A stretch of DNA of 60,000 nucleotides from Takakia lepidozioides (GCA_030704615.1 CM060733.1:40922001-40982000), one strand, 5' to 3'. Positions 1 to 13,440 are shown, numbered from the stretch's first letter. The notes: generated by a model from the sequence alone, not told the origin. Program-made: numbers and translations.

Positions 1-512
1 CTTTGTCCGATTGGCCTTTGGGCCTCCTTTATAGACTTCATAAAGTTTTTTTCATGCCTTTTCTTCTCTGTTTGTAGATTGACATTATTTTCCTCACTGA
101 TTAAATGTTTGTTATTGGCAAGCCACTCTGACTAGCATGGATTAATTATATTGCACCAAATTGTGTTGCTGTTACACATGTCATTACCTTGTAGCCATGT
201 ACCCCTTGGATGTCTCCCGATTGCATGACAGAAGTTGCTATAGCAACGACATCCCAATGGGTGTACTCTGAAGGGTCTTAAAACACGAATGTGACCATGG
301 ATGTGTAATAGGTTTTGAATCATTACCATTGTGATGCTACACAAAGAGATTGACAGCAGCTGACTGTTATAGACTCCAGCATTAGCGTGGTTTGGACAGC
401 TCTCTATGGCTGATGACCCTGTAAAGCATGCCAGCAGTATGGTCTAGAAAGATGTAAGAAGCATGAGTACAGAGTGCAATAATCTGTGTAACAAGCAAGC
501 AGTGACGGGGAG
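1..512. other. Upstream part of the VPS41 locus, no exon recognised
   Basis: The VPS41 gene enters the window from the left, so this stretch should be intron plus possibly earlier exons. I looked for in-frame VPS41-like sequence flanked by AG and GT and could not defend one. No other feature is visible. Confidence 0.4.
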
Positions 513-3500
513 CTTGGAAGGGCAGATGGGTGTTCCATTTTGCACATTTGCGGCAGTTGCCTAGTCTGGCCCCTTACATTCCTACATCAAATCCTCAGCT
601 GCGTGACACTGTTTATGAGGTAATTGTACCCTTCTCTCATTTTTGTGATGGAAGCTTGGTTAGATTCTCAGTGTATTTATGTCAGTCCATTGAGTGAGCC
701 TTTTTCCATTCCATGAACACAACTGCCCATGCTGCCCACCAATGTCCGGTCTAAACGTTGGATTGAAAGACCAGCCTTAGTTTGGATTCAGGTGGCTGCC
801 TCACAAGACCTGGTGGACCATGGTTTCACTTGCTCAGACTGCTTATTTTTGGCTTTAATTAGTACTGTTTCAAGGAGTTTGCCTATATTTTTGCAGGTTT
901 TCTGGTCTGAATTGGGGAGTGACTTGACCTTGTTCCCCAGAGGGTTTTATGGAGATGAATACAGGTAGTGGAGGTGGATGGATGTAACATGTGGAGGGAA
1001 TATGCAGGTCGTGTTAAATGCACTGGTGACAAATCCAGTGTATCATGAGCAGTTGCTATCTACAATTCAGACATGGCCGTCTAATATCTATTCCGTTCCT
1101 ACTATCATTTCAGCCATTCAACTGCAGCTCAGCACAGGGTCCAAGTCTCTCATCTTGAAAGAGGTTAGTGCAAGAGCGTTGGTGTGTGAGGCCACCTCTG
1201 GCTTGTCTGGGTTTGCTGGGAAAATTTTGGAATTTATCGTCAAAGGTTTACCCGTCTTTGGTATCTTCCAATCAGTTTTCAGTTTGAATCATGTGGTGAC
1301 TATTATGGCCACAACCCTGCACCAAGCTAATTTTTTAGTTTTTGTTGGTCTGAAACTGTAAAGTGGAGTTTTGTGAACTGTTCAGGCACTAGCTAAACTG
1401 TACGTGGTGAACAAGCAGTATGACAAGGCTCTTGCCATTTTTGTAGAGGTATGGATTCCATTATCCACTTCAGTAATTTGTTCCTTGCTGTCTCTCAGAG
1501 GACATAATATGCCATTAGTGCACCCAACATATCTAAGAACCTTTTGTGGCTTTCTTTGTCTCATTATTGCTTGTCTTCTAATTAGACTGGCTTCTTGTTT
1601 CATGCATTGTGCAGTGGAGGGCCATCTAAACCTTGTTTGTGGTTGGATTCCTTGTGTCTGGAGAGGACAGCTACAAAAGCCGGATGTGTTTGACTTCATC
1701 CAAGAGCACAATCTACTGACATCTATACATGACAAGGTGCGTGTCTCCATACCTCTCTTCTTACACCTTGTTTGTCAAAAAATAGTGTTGGCTGTCGTGT
1801 ACCTGCTAAAAGATTGAGCTTGGGATTTCTGAACCTGTTCTGGGGGTGGGCGGGGTTTGACTTGGGTAGGTGGTTCAGCTGATGAGACTGGATGGTAAGC
1901 GGGCAGTAACATTGCTGGTACAACAGAGCAACAAGATTGGGGCAGCAGAAGTGGTGGCACAGTTGCAGACTGCTGCCGGTTCAGATGACAAATACAGGCA
2001 ACTCCTACACTTGTATCTTCATGGCTTGTTTGAAAAGGACCCGAACGCTGGCAAAGACTATCATGGCTTGCAGGTTCTTTCTAACTTGTTCTCCAAAAAG
2101 CTATACATGGTGTGGTAGTTACGTAGGTAGATCGTTGTGATGTATATGCTATGAGAGTAGGCAACAACAATGCCATGAGATACGCAGTTACTCAGAGTGA
2201 TGAGAATTGAAGACCCTTTCTACAGAGCTGCCAATGTACACTTATTATGCAGTGTTCTGTTCTCTTTATGGGGAGAGAGAAATGTACTCTTCAGAGTTTG
2301 TCATAGTTGGTGACGGGATTAATGTTGGCTACATTTTGGAAATTTGTTGCAGGTGGAACTATATGCAGACTATGAACCAAGACTGCTTCTTCCATTTTTA
2401 CGCAGTAGCCATCACTATTCTCTGGACCAGGTTACACCCGACTCGGTTTATTGGAGTTATTACATTCCTGCATGTGACATCTAGAGCTTTATGAATGAGT
2501 GGATTTGAAAAGATGGCTGTTCTCTTGTCCATCTCAGAACAACATAAGTTGGTCTATTCAATTTGAACAGTCATAGACCCTCTGCAGAAATGTGCATGTG
2601 CCTCGCATTTTCTGTGCTATTTGACCTTTTGGCTACAAATGGGCTCTTGACCATGTTTAATCTCTTAGTGTGGTGGTATGCAGGCTTATGAGGTTTGCAC
2701 CAAAAGGGGTTTGACAAGAGAGAGGGTTTTTATTCTGGGACGGATGGGCAACAGTAGAGAGGCACTGGCTGTCATCATTAACGAATTGCAGGACATGGAG
2801 CAGGTATGGATTGCTGTGATTAAAAGCCTTTGACTCCACTCAGTGTTGTTTGACATTTGCTTATCAACCCTCAAAGAAGATTGTATTTTGCAGCTGGCAG
2901 TGGCAATCTGGCTGTGCTTTACTTGGTGGAGTGACCTCAGTGGTGTTCATTACATTACAAACGAAGGGTTCTTGCAGATAAGCAGTGTAACACATGGGTA
3001 AGTTTGGCAGGCAATAAGCTTTGTGAATGCACAAGCTGACGAGGAGCTGTGGGAGGAACTCATCAACCAAAGCTTGCACAAGCCAGAAATGGTATTGTCT
3101 TGAATCATGTTCGTTGAGGGCTTTGCTGTTTCTTGACCTTAGTATCTCCCCATGATATATAGATCCTTTTTGAGTTTCATGCACTTCAAAGGTTTTGAAG
3201 CAACATTCAAGATCCCTCTCTATGTAATTGTGCATTTGTGACAAGCCAGTTATTTGCATTTGGCCTGGTCAGCCACCCAACCCCTATATTGGTAGTGAGA
3301 ACTGCATGTGGAGACTCCATATTGCAGCTCAGAAGTGAAGTCTGTAGAGAGGAATATAGAAAGACACCTTAAGTGTTTTGTTTTGAAATGACCATATCTT
3401 AGATGCCCGGAATCAGTGAGAAAAGCCTACAGATGTCCTATAGTGCTAAATCCATTTTGATTTGTGTCAATCGTGGCATTGATCATTTTGCACCAATTTG

Positions 3501-4571
3501 GCGAGCTTGTCAGCGTGACTGAAGTTTTAAATTGCAGGTGGGCTCATTGCTGGAACACACAGTTGGGCACATCGATCCCCTACATCTTGTCAACAAAGTT
3601 CCTGTTGGGATGCCCATTCCACAGTACGTCTCTCCTTGTACTCTGAAGAGGTTTATGGCATTACACACATGTGCTTTCAAGCTGCAAAAGCAAACGTCTC
3701 ATAATATTTGGTTCAGGGTGCATGACTTTGTGAGGCTAATGAGGAAATGTCTTGTTGTTGTTGCAGTTTGCGTAATCGTTTGGTCAAAATTATAACTGAT
3801 TATAGGACAGAGACTTCACTCCGGCTTGGGTGCAAGGAAATTCTCAAGGTGGTAGGCCTGCCACCACTTTTGTCGATTTGTCCTTGGATACCTTCAACAT
3901 CTGTAGGCTTATCTTGCAGCTCACATCTTACTGCAGGGTTCTTTTTACCATTTTGGCCTTCGTATACCTTTTTGAACTGCGTCTTTGGTCCGAGATTTGT
4001 GATCACATCTTTGACTTGTGGAAAAAATCAACAGGCGGATTGTGTAGACTTGCTGGTCCGCTACTACGACGAGGCCCGCCATGCCATTCGTGTAGGTGGT
4101 GCTGCTGTTGATACCAATGAGCGCGACCAATCTGGTGCCAATGGAGGTGAAATCTTATCAAGTGATATAGCAGGCACAAGCAGAGGGGTGGTGAAGAGTG
4201 GGAGGATGCCCCCCAACATTGGTGGGAGTGGACGATGTTGTATTTGTCTAGATTCTGTGGCATTGCAAAATGTTGCAGTGGTAGCCTTCTTCTGCTCACA
4301 TGCCTACCATGAAACGTGCCTTAATGACACACCAGGGATCTCGAGTTCTAGACAAGAGTCCACTGTGAGAAGAGTGGAGGGGATTATGCTTGACAACACA
4401 TCCAGCTTGACAGAAAATGGTGGGGATAATTCGGGTGCAGCACCCATGCGTTGCATTTTATGTACCACCGCAGCTTCGGCCAAACAAAGGCCTGAAGCCA
4501 ACAGTAATGGTAGAAAGTCTGTGACTAACAGAACAAGCTCTGGTTGGAGCTTGTCTGGAGAAGTTACATAG
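513..4571 (+). CDS. VPS41: VPS41, HOPS-complex subunit (3' half, 11 exons)
   Basis: VPS41 is a HOPS tethering subunit that directs endosome and vacuole fusion on membranes. Exons inferred from GT-AG sites and continuous homology: 513-619, 1008-1163, 1386-1448, 1671-1736, 1870-2073, 2353-2430, 2684-2803, 3011-3091, 3538-3623, 3767-3848, 4035-4571. Phases agree throughout and give about 526 residues without a stop, so the N-terminal beta-propeller half lies outside the window. The first exons read through the helical repeat region (LAPYIPTSNPQL, NKQYDKALAIFVE, QKPDVFDFIQEHNLL). Exon 2684-2803 carries RMGNSREAL and the last exon a RING-H2-like domain: CCIC, then FFCSHAYHETCL, then RCILC. The stop is TAG at 4569-4571. 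The start of the first exon (AG at 511-512) is the least certain boundary. The end of the last exon is duplicated in inverted orientation near 40 kb. Confidence 0.93.
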
Positions 4572-5420
4572 GTAATAATGGTCACCAGTCATTCCCAAGT
4601 GGTATTTCGACTGGTTTTTCTCTACTTCAACTTTTGGCTTGCAATCTTTGTAACAGCTTGTAACTTATGCCAATGATTTCATAGAGGAAAAACTATGGGT
4701 TTGACTTTGAACTACGTGGTGGATAGGACTGCATCAGCATTCAGGCGTGGGCTGAATGTGAGCAGAACAGATATGACTCGGCATCACCTTACCATAAAAC
4801 CTTCAGCTGTGTGGCACCTGAGGTCAGAGCATGTGCATCCTCTTTCCAAGTAGACCAACAATAACTAAGCGCCATATTGTAGCATCTCTGGAGATCTTGA
4901 TTTATCTGGGCACTATCTGGAATGACCTTGTCGGCATCCCACTTTCTTGCCCTTGTCTTGTGATAGACTCCAACAAGGCATGGATTAAAATGGTTCCAGA
5001 CAACTATGTGACACATCTGAGGCCTATATGGGGGTTTAAGATTCCCTCTCCCCCCAACAAAATCCTCGGTGCCATGTGCTTGACAGCTCCGAGGACTGTA
5101 ATGCATTAGTGTGTGGGGTCCTTGGGAATTTGTAGAATACAATGACCGATTTGAGCAAAACAGTGTAATCAGACCTTCTGCTCACAATTTTGATGGTTAG
5201 AAGTGCTGGGGTGGGCTGCCCGAGCTGAGAAGAGTGGAAGGCCCATGGACGACCTTCCCCAACGTGAAAACCTGACCTCAATTCGAACAGCACACCTTGC
5301 ATGTTGAACGCAGAAACCTCAAACCTCATCGGCAGTGGCCCTAATTTCGCCATGTAATCCACCTGCAAAACCTACCGCATAAGCCATAGAAGCTCTGTAA
5401 GGTACCTGGAAATGAAACAG
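4435..5420 (+). repeat. Left arm of a ~1-kb inverted segmental duplication
   Basis: This segment, from inside the last VPS41 exon into the 3' flank, reappears as its reverse complement at about 39230-40121. Shared landmarks in order are the GTGCAGCACCCATGCG start, the VPS41 stop region, a block around 4640-4800, the stretch at 4850-5110 and a CATGTAATCCACCTGC block near 5352. By eye the two arms are roughly 90% identical with small indels. The arm ends near 5420, where similarity fades. Confidence 0.85.
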
Positions 5421-5647
5421 AGGTTCTGGCAAGGATGGCATAAGCCAGAGAAGGATATTGTTGAGACAAGGGGATGAGGATGAATGGCAGGGGACAACGG
5501 TTCACCCCATACTGAGTCCTAGTTGCTCGGGTGCTATTTCTCCAATGATTCTGAGTGAAAGCCAATCTCGCTCCCCTGTCAATTGGGTCTCAGCAACCCA
5601 CACTTCAAACATTGCTGAAGAGAAACTTGGTGGCACAGCTCACCCTC

Positions 5648-5945
5648 TACGGACTCCCTGCGGAGATGATGAAGTACCTCTCTCTCTCTCTCACACACAC
5701 ACACACATTGGCATATGGAGCATGTTATTTACCCTGAAGCAAAAGCTGCCGCCAAAAGTATGGGTGGCAATTCCCACCATAGCTCAACCCTTCTCTCCAG
5801 CAACCTCTTCAGACACTTGTCAATCTCCACTCTTGTCTCACCCGAAACTGGCCAACACTCCTTGCCCTCCAGATGCTCACCATTACTTTGCCAAATTCCA
5901 TGGGCCATATAAGATTGTCCTTGAGAGAGCTGGATATGCAACAGC
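5648..5945 (+). repeat. Dispersed repeat block A, copy 1
   Basis: A block from GGACTCCCTGCGG through a CT/AC microsatellite (about 5682-5707) to GGATATGCAAC is repeated in the same orientation at about 35939-36262. Read on the minus strand, both copies keep an open stretch of about 60 codons (with LEGKECWPVSGETRVEIDK) and mostly conservative differences, so the block may be a duplicated coding exon. I do not recognise the protein. Confidence 0.75.
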
Positions 5946-6190
5946 CGGCTGGGCTAAATGAAACATGTACTCATTGACTGATCCCTGCAAATACTTAAAG
6001 ATGTAATCCCCACAGGATACCAAACCCTTCTGGACCTCACTCTGGCCTCTATGCAAGAGAAGAAAATTTATCACGTCCAGAATGACCAAATTGAAGTCCT
6101 ACAGAGATGTCCAAATCAAAACTCAAGGCAGAGAGAAGAAGAAGAAGAAGAATATTATTCTCAAAGGGCCTATTCGAAGCCAGAATTTGG
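5946..6190 (+). repeat. Dispersed repeat block B, copy 1
   Basis: Sequence from about 5950 (tactcattgactgatc) to the GAA-rich run and tattcgaagccagaa near 6185 recurs as its reverse complement at about 35705-35938. Block A beside it is repeated without inversion, so the A-B junction differs between the two loci. Confidence 0.75.
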
Positions 6191-9100
6191 AGAAGGTGCC
6201 TCTGCCAAAAATTGGCTTCCTCGGCATTTAGCGGTTGAAAGAAAATTTCTTTACATAACCCGCAATGTCATGCAGATCTTCAGTCCTACATCATCTTAGG
6301 AGTCAATTGTGAGGGATGCCCAATCACCTCGATGCTGCCGTTTGCAAGTCGATAACAGACCTGCACGTAGCCTCCCTACAAGAACAACAAACAAAGTACG
6401 TCATTTACTGCATTCCTAAACTCCTAGCCCATGCTCTTTGGAATGCAAGTAGCAGTTACAAAGAGAAAGCTAGACCAAAAAGATGCAAGAAGTTAAATTA
6501 CCGGCATAAATAGGAGCCCGTGCATAGCTTTCGCGCTTCTTGGGGTCACAAAACCTCAAAGTATGTTTGCTATATCAATAGAAAATCTGTGCCTCATGGC
6601 AGAGCCCAATCATCAACCCATAGAATGAGTGCTCTTTTTGCATTACCTAGACAGAAACCTTCACTTGGAAAGCATGCAAGGCCGAAAGAACATAACTAAA
6701 AGCCTGATTGAACAAATTACAATCACCCTAAAGGCCGGGCCACATTTGAAAAAACTTAGGTGCATTATAATATGTGACTTCTACAATTCTGATGAAGTTT
6801 GTTTTAAAAGAAAAGATGTGCGGAATGATGACTAGAAATTATCTGCCCGGCCAGAAAATTTGAAAACATTTTAGGCTTTTGTCAAATGAATTCAATTTAG
6901 CATTTTGCCTTTGAAAATTCACCAAAATACAATTTATATCTTTAGTACTTGAATGTTTTTGTGATTGGTTGAAATTATAAGTTGCATCCATGAAAAGAGA
7001 AGTGCATCAAGTATATTACACAGAACAGCATTGGTTTTCCCAAATAGAACGTTTTCTAATACTACAAAAATGTAGGCTATTTTTTTCTATATAATATAAG
7101 ATTGGCCATATTAACCCCTAAAGGACAACGCGACCTGATTCGGGTCGCGTCAGATTACTTGCCACGCTCCAATTCCCATGGATGATATTGGATGGAAGTG
7201 AACCTTGAAGATGAATTGTACATGTCAGAGAGGAGCACACGTGGGAATTTATAACGCCAAAAAATCATAAAAGCTTTGCTCCCTAGAATTTTGCAAAGTG
7301 CCAGGGTTTCATGAAATCCACTGTTAGAGCACCATTGACCTGCCGACGTGGCAGCCAAATGGACAATCTTCAAGATAACATCTAGGGCTGAAAATTTATC
7401 ATAATGCCAAAAAAATTGGACAAGGCACCATGAAATGTTACTGTGCACTTACTTACCAGAGGAATTGGAAAACAAATGTCACCTCATGGGTGTACTTGGG
7501 AAAGAAGCCAAAACAAGATTTCTTACCCCCCAGATTTCACATACAAAGCAGCCCCCATATTTTTGGCATTGATGACCTGTTGGTTGCCCCTTATCAGGAT
7601 TCTGGAGGCCATTTCTTCAAGAAAAAATGTAAAATCACCAAACTTGCATGGTCAAAGCAATTTTTCCTCTCTTTTTTTGTTCATGGTTTCAACTTGTTCA
7701 ATTTTCTTTTTTTATAATCTACTAAATGGAACGGTCAAAAGTGCTACAATTTTCTAAGGACCTTCATGTTGTAGGTAGGGATGAAAGGATTTTCTGTGGA
7801 GTCTTGGCGATGTGGTGTTACATCATGTGGTGGTAAAGGATTCTTCACGGGAGGACGGAGCTCCGCTCTCCCGCTCTACTCTCTGCTAAATCTCTTGCTA
7901 ACCGTTATTCTGTAGGGTTCTACTATCCTCCCCCCATCCATAATGTTTTTTTACTACCCCCGCTGGCGGCTCCTCCTGTTTAGTACTCACTACCTGCTGT
8001 AGCCAAGCCCGCCGCCATGACTCCCACTCGAGCTCTCTCATCTGCTGCTTGTTACTAGAGCTTACTACAGCTTGACTTGGCCCTCTCTCTGCCTGTACGT
8101 GTTCTTATTGCGTTTCTCCTCACTGTTTTATAGCCCCATTTCATTTTGCCTCCCCACTTTAGACACTTTTGTCTTCAGGCTTCACCAGTGTGACTTAGTT
8201 CGCTTATAATGCAGATGTTGCGTTCTTGCTGTGTTTTGCTATGGCCGCCGCCATGGCGAGGGCCTCTGTTCGGAGCGGTGCAGTGCTGCGATCCTATCGT
8301 GTTGATCTCTGGCTCTTCCATGTTTTCTACTGCCTCTTTCTTACGCTACTTTTAGACTCTTTCCAAGATGTGTGTGGCCATCCACATGAGCTGCTGTCGA
8401 TTCCAACTACATGAGGCGACTACGAACGCCGCGACCCTCAACTCCCTGTTGCCCTAGTTCAACATGGTGCATTGGCAATATCCAACACAACAGTCATTGG
8501 AGGCTGTTACACAACAAGGGCTGCAAACTTCGAGTATTGCAAACTGCAAACATACAGTGTTTCTTACAACCCAACTACTTGCATTACGATCTGATTATCT
8601 GCTTCTTACGACATCATACGACTGTTGCTTCTGTGATTGAGGGTTCTGTTTTTTGTTGCGGCTGGTGGTTTTCGCAATGGCCTTCTCTGCCTCATAGTGA
8701 CGCCTGCTCTTCGTTTATATTGGTGCACAAGCTATCTCCTCATTTCCTACTTTTACAATTGGAGGAAGTTGCAGCCCGTCCTGACCTTGGTCTGAAGAAG
8801 CCGACTAGACGATTCTAGAGATTTTGCTGTTCTTTTTGGAAAAAATTCAACAAGGGCAACTGGTCTCGCTCTTCTCAACCTGTTCGAGATGTCCCGCGCT
8901 CTACTACAACGAAGTTAATCATTTCAACAGTTTCAAGTTGACAAATTTTCAAGCTGCAGTGCAATGCACTAAAACAAGAGCACCAAATCTCATTCTAATT
9001 TCTGGTGAACGTGTTGAAGGAGACATTGTTAGAGAGTGACCTGCACTGCGTAGCTGCAGCTAGATTATAAGAATTTGGGAGGATTGGGTGGTGAAGCACA

Positions 9101-9480
9101 AATGTGAAGAGTCACACTCCGAAGCCCTGAGCTCAGTGGGTCACGGTGTAATCACGAGACACAACAGGTACAAATAGTGCAGCTCTATAAATTAGCTTCT
9201 GAATTTCATGCACAGTATTGTTTGAAGCTTAGCTCAAGAATGGGACTTCCTTTTCTGCACTTGATGATAACTTAGCTTTGTAGAGGAAGTGGATCTGGAA
9301 TTTGGCCACAAGCCATTTAGTTTCTACTCTACTCAAGCTACAAGTCTTCATTCGATATAGCATATGGCAGGAAGAACTACAAGAATTGGTCCGCCTATTT
9401 GCAACGTTTGAGAAGCAACACCATGGTGAGTGCATACGTGCATACCTGTGTAGATACTTGTGTCATACCTTGGTTAGCAC
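6191..9480. other. No gene recognised
   Basis: Open frames here are short and match no family I know. There is a small GC-rich stem (ACGCGACC/GGTCGCGT) near 7128-7150, possibly the edge of a decayed MITE. Sequence at 7840-9060 is less AT-rich and could hide exons, but I cannot support one. Confidence 0.4.
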
Positions 9481-9489
9481 CAGTGAGGG

Positions 9490-10560
9490 TTACATGGGGA
9501 TGAGGGTGACACTCTGCGGTGTCACAGAGGGTTTGTGTGGGTTACGGAGGGTTACATGGTGGCGAGGGTGACACTCTGCGGTGTTACAGAGGGTTACATC
9601 GTGGTAAGGGTTACACCTGGTGAGGGATATAGAGGGTCACAGAGGGTTACCTGGGTTACAGAGGGTTACATGGTGGTGAGGGTTACAGAGGGTCAGAGAG
9701 GGTTACATGGAATGAGGGTTACATAGGGGTGAGGGTGACACTCTGTGGTGTTACAGAGGGTTACATGGTGGTGAGGGTTACAAAGGGTCATAGAGGTTTA
9801 CATGGGTTACTGAGGGTTACATGGAGTGAGGGTTACATAAGGGGTGAGGGCGACACTCTACGGTGTTACAGAGGGTTACATGGGTTACAGAGCCACAAAG
9901 GGTTTGTGAGGGTTACATGGAGTGAGGGTTACATGGGATGAGGGTGACACTCTGCGGTGTCATAGAGGGTTTGTGAGGGTTACGAAGGGTTACATGGTGG
10001 CGAGGGTGACACTCTGCGGTGTTACAGAGGGTTACATGGTGGTAAGGGTTACACCTGGTGAGGGATATAGAGGGTCACAGAGGGTTACATGGGTTACAGA
10101 GGGTTACATGGTGGTGAGGGTTACAGAGGGTCAGAGAGGGTTACATGGAGTGAGGGTTACATACGGGTGAGGGTGACACTCTGCGGTGTTACAGAGGGTT
10201 ACATGGTGGTGAGGGTTACAAAGGGTCACAGAGGGTTACATGGGTTACAGAGGGTCACAAAGGGTTACATGGGTTACAAAGGGTTATAGAGGGTTACATG
10301 GAGTGAGGGTTACACTCTGCGGTGTTACAGAGGGTTACATGGGTTACAGAGGGTTACATAGGGTTACATGGGTTGCAAAGTGTTACAGAGGGTTACATAG
10401 GGGTGGGGGTGACACTCTGCGGTGTTATAGAGGGTTACATGGGTTACAGAGGGTTACATGGTGGTGAGGGTTACAGAGGGTCATGGGGTTATATGGGTTA
10501 CAGAGGGTTACATGGTGGTGTGGGTTACACTCGGCGGAGTTACAGAGGGTTACATGGGGG
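9490..10560 (+). repeat. GGGTTAC minisatellite array, copy 1
   Basis: Tandem, slightly variable units alternate the core GAGGGTTACATGG with GGGTTACAGAG and a longer spacer GGGTGACACTCTGCGGTGTT. Higher-order blocks of roughly 200-450 bp repeat within the array. All frames stay open because the unit lacks stops in some phases, so the apparent GYMVVRVTEG-type proteins are not genes. The same array occurs at 33205-33890 in this orientation and at 12240-13080 in the opposite one. Confidence 0.95.
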
Positions 10561-10797
10561 TGATGGTTGAACCCGGGGCGGGGGTTACAGGGAACTGGCG
10601 GACTGCTGGAAGCGGCGGACTGGTGTCGCAGAACGACGACGCCGATGGGATGAGGGCGGGGGTGGGGAGGGATTGACCGAGCCCAGCCGGCTGCCTTTCG
10701 ATGTCTGCCGGAGGCGAAGAACCGGCGGTACGGGTGCCAGGGCTCGACCATCCTGACGCGCTTGCATTAAGTTCTTACATTATTCCTATTATCTTCC
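10561..10797 (+). repeat. Unique tail attached to the minisatellite, copy 1
   Basis: A GC-rich tail (around TTGAACCCGGGGCGGGGG, then GGGATTGACCGAGCCCAGCC) ends with TTACATTATTCCTATTATCTTCC. It is nearly identical to 33891-34131, and similarity stops at the same ATCTTCC in both places. The tail therefore marks a real element end rather than chance extension. Confidence 0.85.
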
Positions 10798-10838
10798 GGC
10801 CCGAATTGTGGGCTGTCGCTCCCAGGTTTTCGTTTTGT

Positions 10839-10860
10839 AAAAAAAAAAAAAAAAAAAAAA
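10839..10860 (+). repeat. Poly(A) tract of 22
   Basis: A pure A22 run follows a short GC-rich segment (10798-10838) just after the minisatellite tail. It could be the tail of a retroposed insertion, but I see no duplicated flanks. Confidence 0.7.
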
Positions 10861-12239
10861 CCTGAGATGGGATTTTCAAGAACATGATCAACATTGGGGA
10901 GAAAGAATAATAACTTTGATCTAGGGCATTTTTTTCATGTTTCTTGTTTTCTTAAAAACTAAGGGCATGAAGCCATTTAGTTTATTAAAGGGAAAAAATA
11001 AACCCATTTGCACCATGAGGTGGAATAACACATCCGGAGGATGAGGGACGAGCCCAGACCGATGCATGTTTTGGAAAGTAATAAATTAAAAGTAAAAGAG
11101 AAAAAAATAAAAATAAAAATAAATTGGCGAAATAAAATATTATAGTGGATTTTTATTAAAAACAAAACCTACATATGATGGCACGTCCAAACTCGACGAG
11201 TTGTTCAAATTGTTTTTTTGGCCAACTTTCTTTGGAGCATTCGGCCTGTTGGGCACACAAGCAACGAATAAGAAGGATGAGGAAGAAGAAGAAGAAGAAG
11301 AAGGGTCGACCCCTAAACAATATCAAATGTGTCCTACAGAAAGGCTAGCACTAGTTTCCACTAAAAAATATCAAATGTGTCCTACAGAAACCTAGAACTA
11401 GTTTCTACTAAGCTTTAAAAAGTTGGTGCTCGTGCCCTCATGCCGTGGTGGTAGTACGTCTTGTTGTTGCGCTGTGTGCACATGTGGTCCCCTCCATTAA
11501 GCTCCTCTTTCCTCACCTTGTTTGGGGTAAGTTTCAATAGTTCCAGTGGAGTTCTCATCTCGACGCCTTGTAATGTGGGCGCACCGGCGCACTACAAGGA
11601 TTGGGGTCTGTTGCAAATTACAGAGCATCGTGGTGAGTGCTAACCAGTGTTGGTCGGTTCTCCTTTTTTTCAAAGCTCATGAGGTTCAGGTTATACAAGT
11701 TGACTTATGCAGTAATAACCTCCGGTTCCAGGTGAAATATGCACATTGAATGAAGGTTATTTGCAGGTTACGGTTGTGAAAATTTGAACAATATGTGTGG
11801 TCAGGTTATTTGCCGATTCATGATTAAATCATAACCTGCGGTGATATTTCAATTCGGGTCTTTGTTATAACCAAAATATAACCTACCTACCATCGGATAT
11901 AATCGAAGTACCCTAGGCAGGCTGCAAAACCTAGGCCTGCAGAACCTATCGCTCAGGTTCAATGTGCCATTTCAAGTGAAAATAGGACACCAAAAGAAAA
12001 GTACTATTTGCCACGAAACCATAGCTACTATAATCGTTTCCGTCTACTTAAAAGATATCCGGGTCGGTTCTATGTCTTAAGATGCTATTCACTCACAGGT
12101 TCAGGGTGTTTCACCGGGTATTTGAGTTGTCCAGTACCGGCGGTGTTCAGTGTCCATGGTTCTCTTTTATGCTCATAACCTCCGGCTATAGTTACCCTTA
12201 CCTGGCAAATAACCTGTAATTAACCGGGTGGGTCCTTGA
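10861..12239. other. No gene recognised; decayed repeats
   Basis: AT-rich sequence at 10980-11165 is followed by a (GAA)n run near 11281-11302 and a duplicated ATCAAATGTGTCCTACAGAA at about 11322 and 11371. A block at about 11465-11560 is similar by eye (around three quarters identical) to about 46250-46345. ATAACCTCCGG occurs at about 11715 and 12175. Nothing codes convincingly. Confidence 0.45.
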
Positions 12240-13440
12240 TAACCGACCAACCCATGTAACCCTCTGTGACCCTCCGTGGCTCTGTAACCCATGTAATCCT
12301 CTGTAACACCGTAGAGTGTCACCCTCACCCCTTATGTAACCCTCACTCCATGTAACCCTCTGTAACCCATGTAACCCTCTGTGACCCTTTGTAACCCTCA
12401 CCACCATGTAACCCTCTGTAACACCGCAGAATGTCACCCTCACCCCTATGTAATCCTCACTCCATGTAACCCTCTCTGACCCTCTGTAACCCTCTGTAAC
12501 CCATGTAACCCTCTGTGACCCTCTATATCCCTCACTAGGTGTAACCCTTACCACCATGTAACCCTCTGTAACACCGCAGAGTATCACCCCCATCCCTATG
12601 CATCCCTCACTCCTTGTAACCCATGTAATCCTCTGTGACCCTGTGTAACCCTCCTGTGACCCTGTGTAACCCATGTAACCCCATGTAACCCTCACTCCAT
12701 GTAACCCTCTCTAACCCTCTGTAACCCATGTAACCCTATGTGACCCTCTATAACCCTCACCAGGTGTAACCTTCACCACCATGTAACCCTCAGTAACCCT
12801 CTGTAACACCGTAGAGTGTCACCCTCACCCCTGTGTAACCTCACTCCATGTAACCCTCTGTGACCCTCTGTAACCCTCACCACCATGTAACCCTCCGTAA
12901 CCTGTTTATCCCTCTGTAACACCGCTGAGTATCACCCTCACCCCATGTAACCCTCCCATGTAACCCTATGTCACCCTCTGTCACCCATGTAACCCCATGA
13001 CCCTTTGTAACCCTTTGTAACCCATGTAACCCTCTGTTACTCCGCGGGGTGTAACCCTCACTCCATGTTATCTTGCATCGTGTAACCCCAATGTAAGCTT
13101 GTATCATGTTATCCCATATACCCCTCTCCGTGTAACTCCAGTTCCTCGTAACCCCATCATCCCTGTAACCCTCTGCACGTCAGCCTTTTAGCTCCGCCTC
13201 GTGTAACCCTCATTGTGCAACTCTCACATTGTAACCCCACCATGTAACCCCGATATTGTATCAATCCCCTCCGTGTAACCCCCGATTGTGTCACTCCGGA
13301 TCCTTTATCCCCAACGCATGTCACCCCTGTTCGTGTAGCCCCTTGGTGCCCGACAAAAATTGGCGGGCTCCAAGAGGTGTCAAATATTTTAAATTCAAAC
13401 CTGGGTTACACGATTCGATGACATCAAAACCCACATGTAA
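12240..13440 (-). repeat. GGGTTAC minisatellite array, inverted, grading into degenerate GTAACCC
   Basis: On the plus strand the units read CATGTAACCCTCTGTAACC, the reverse complement of the arrays at 9.5 and 33.2 kb. From about 13080 the units degenerate (TGTAACCCC with variable spacers) up to the start of the transposase gene. With the array at 33205-33890 this forms inverted flanks around the 12-34 kb composite region. Confidence 0.93.

Noticed and set aside
9490-10570. Series of overlapping plus-strand proteins rich in GYMVVRVTEG
   Set aside because: They are translations of the minisatellite, open in several frames at once, without promoter, splice logic or domain.
12240-13110. CRISPR-like array
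   Set aside because: Repeats and spacers are both repetitive and of irregular length, the genome is eukaryotic and there are no cas genes.
9490-13440. Interstitial telomere tract
   Set aside because: The units contain GGGTTA but are about 10-20 bp long with variable spacers, not a tandem hexamer or heptamer.
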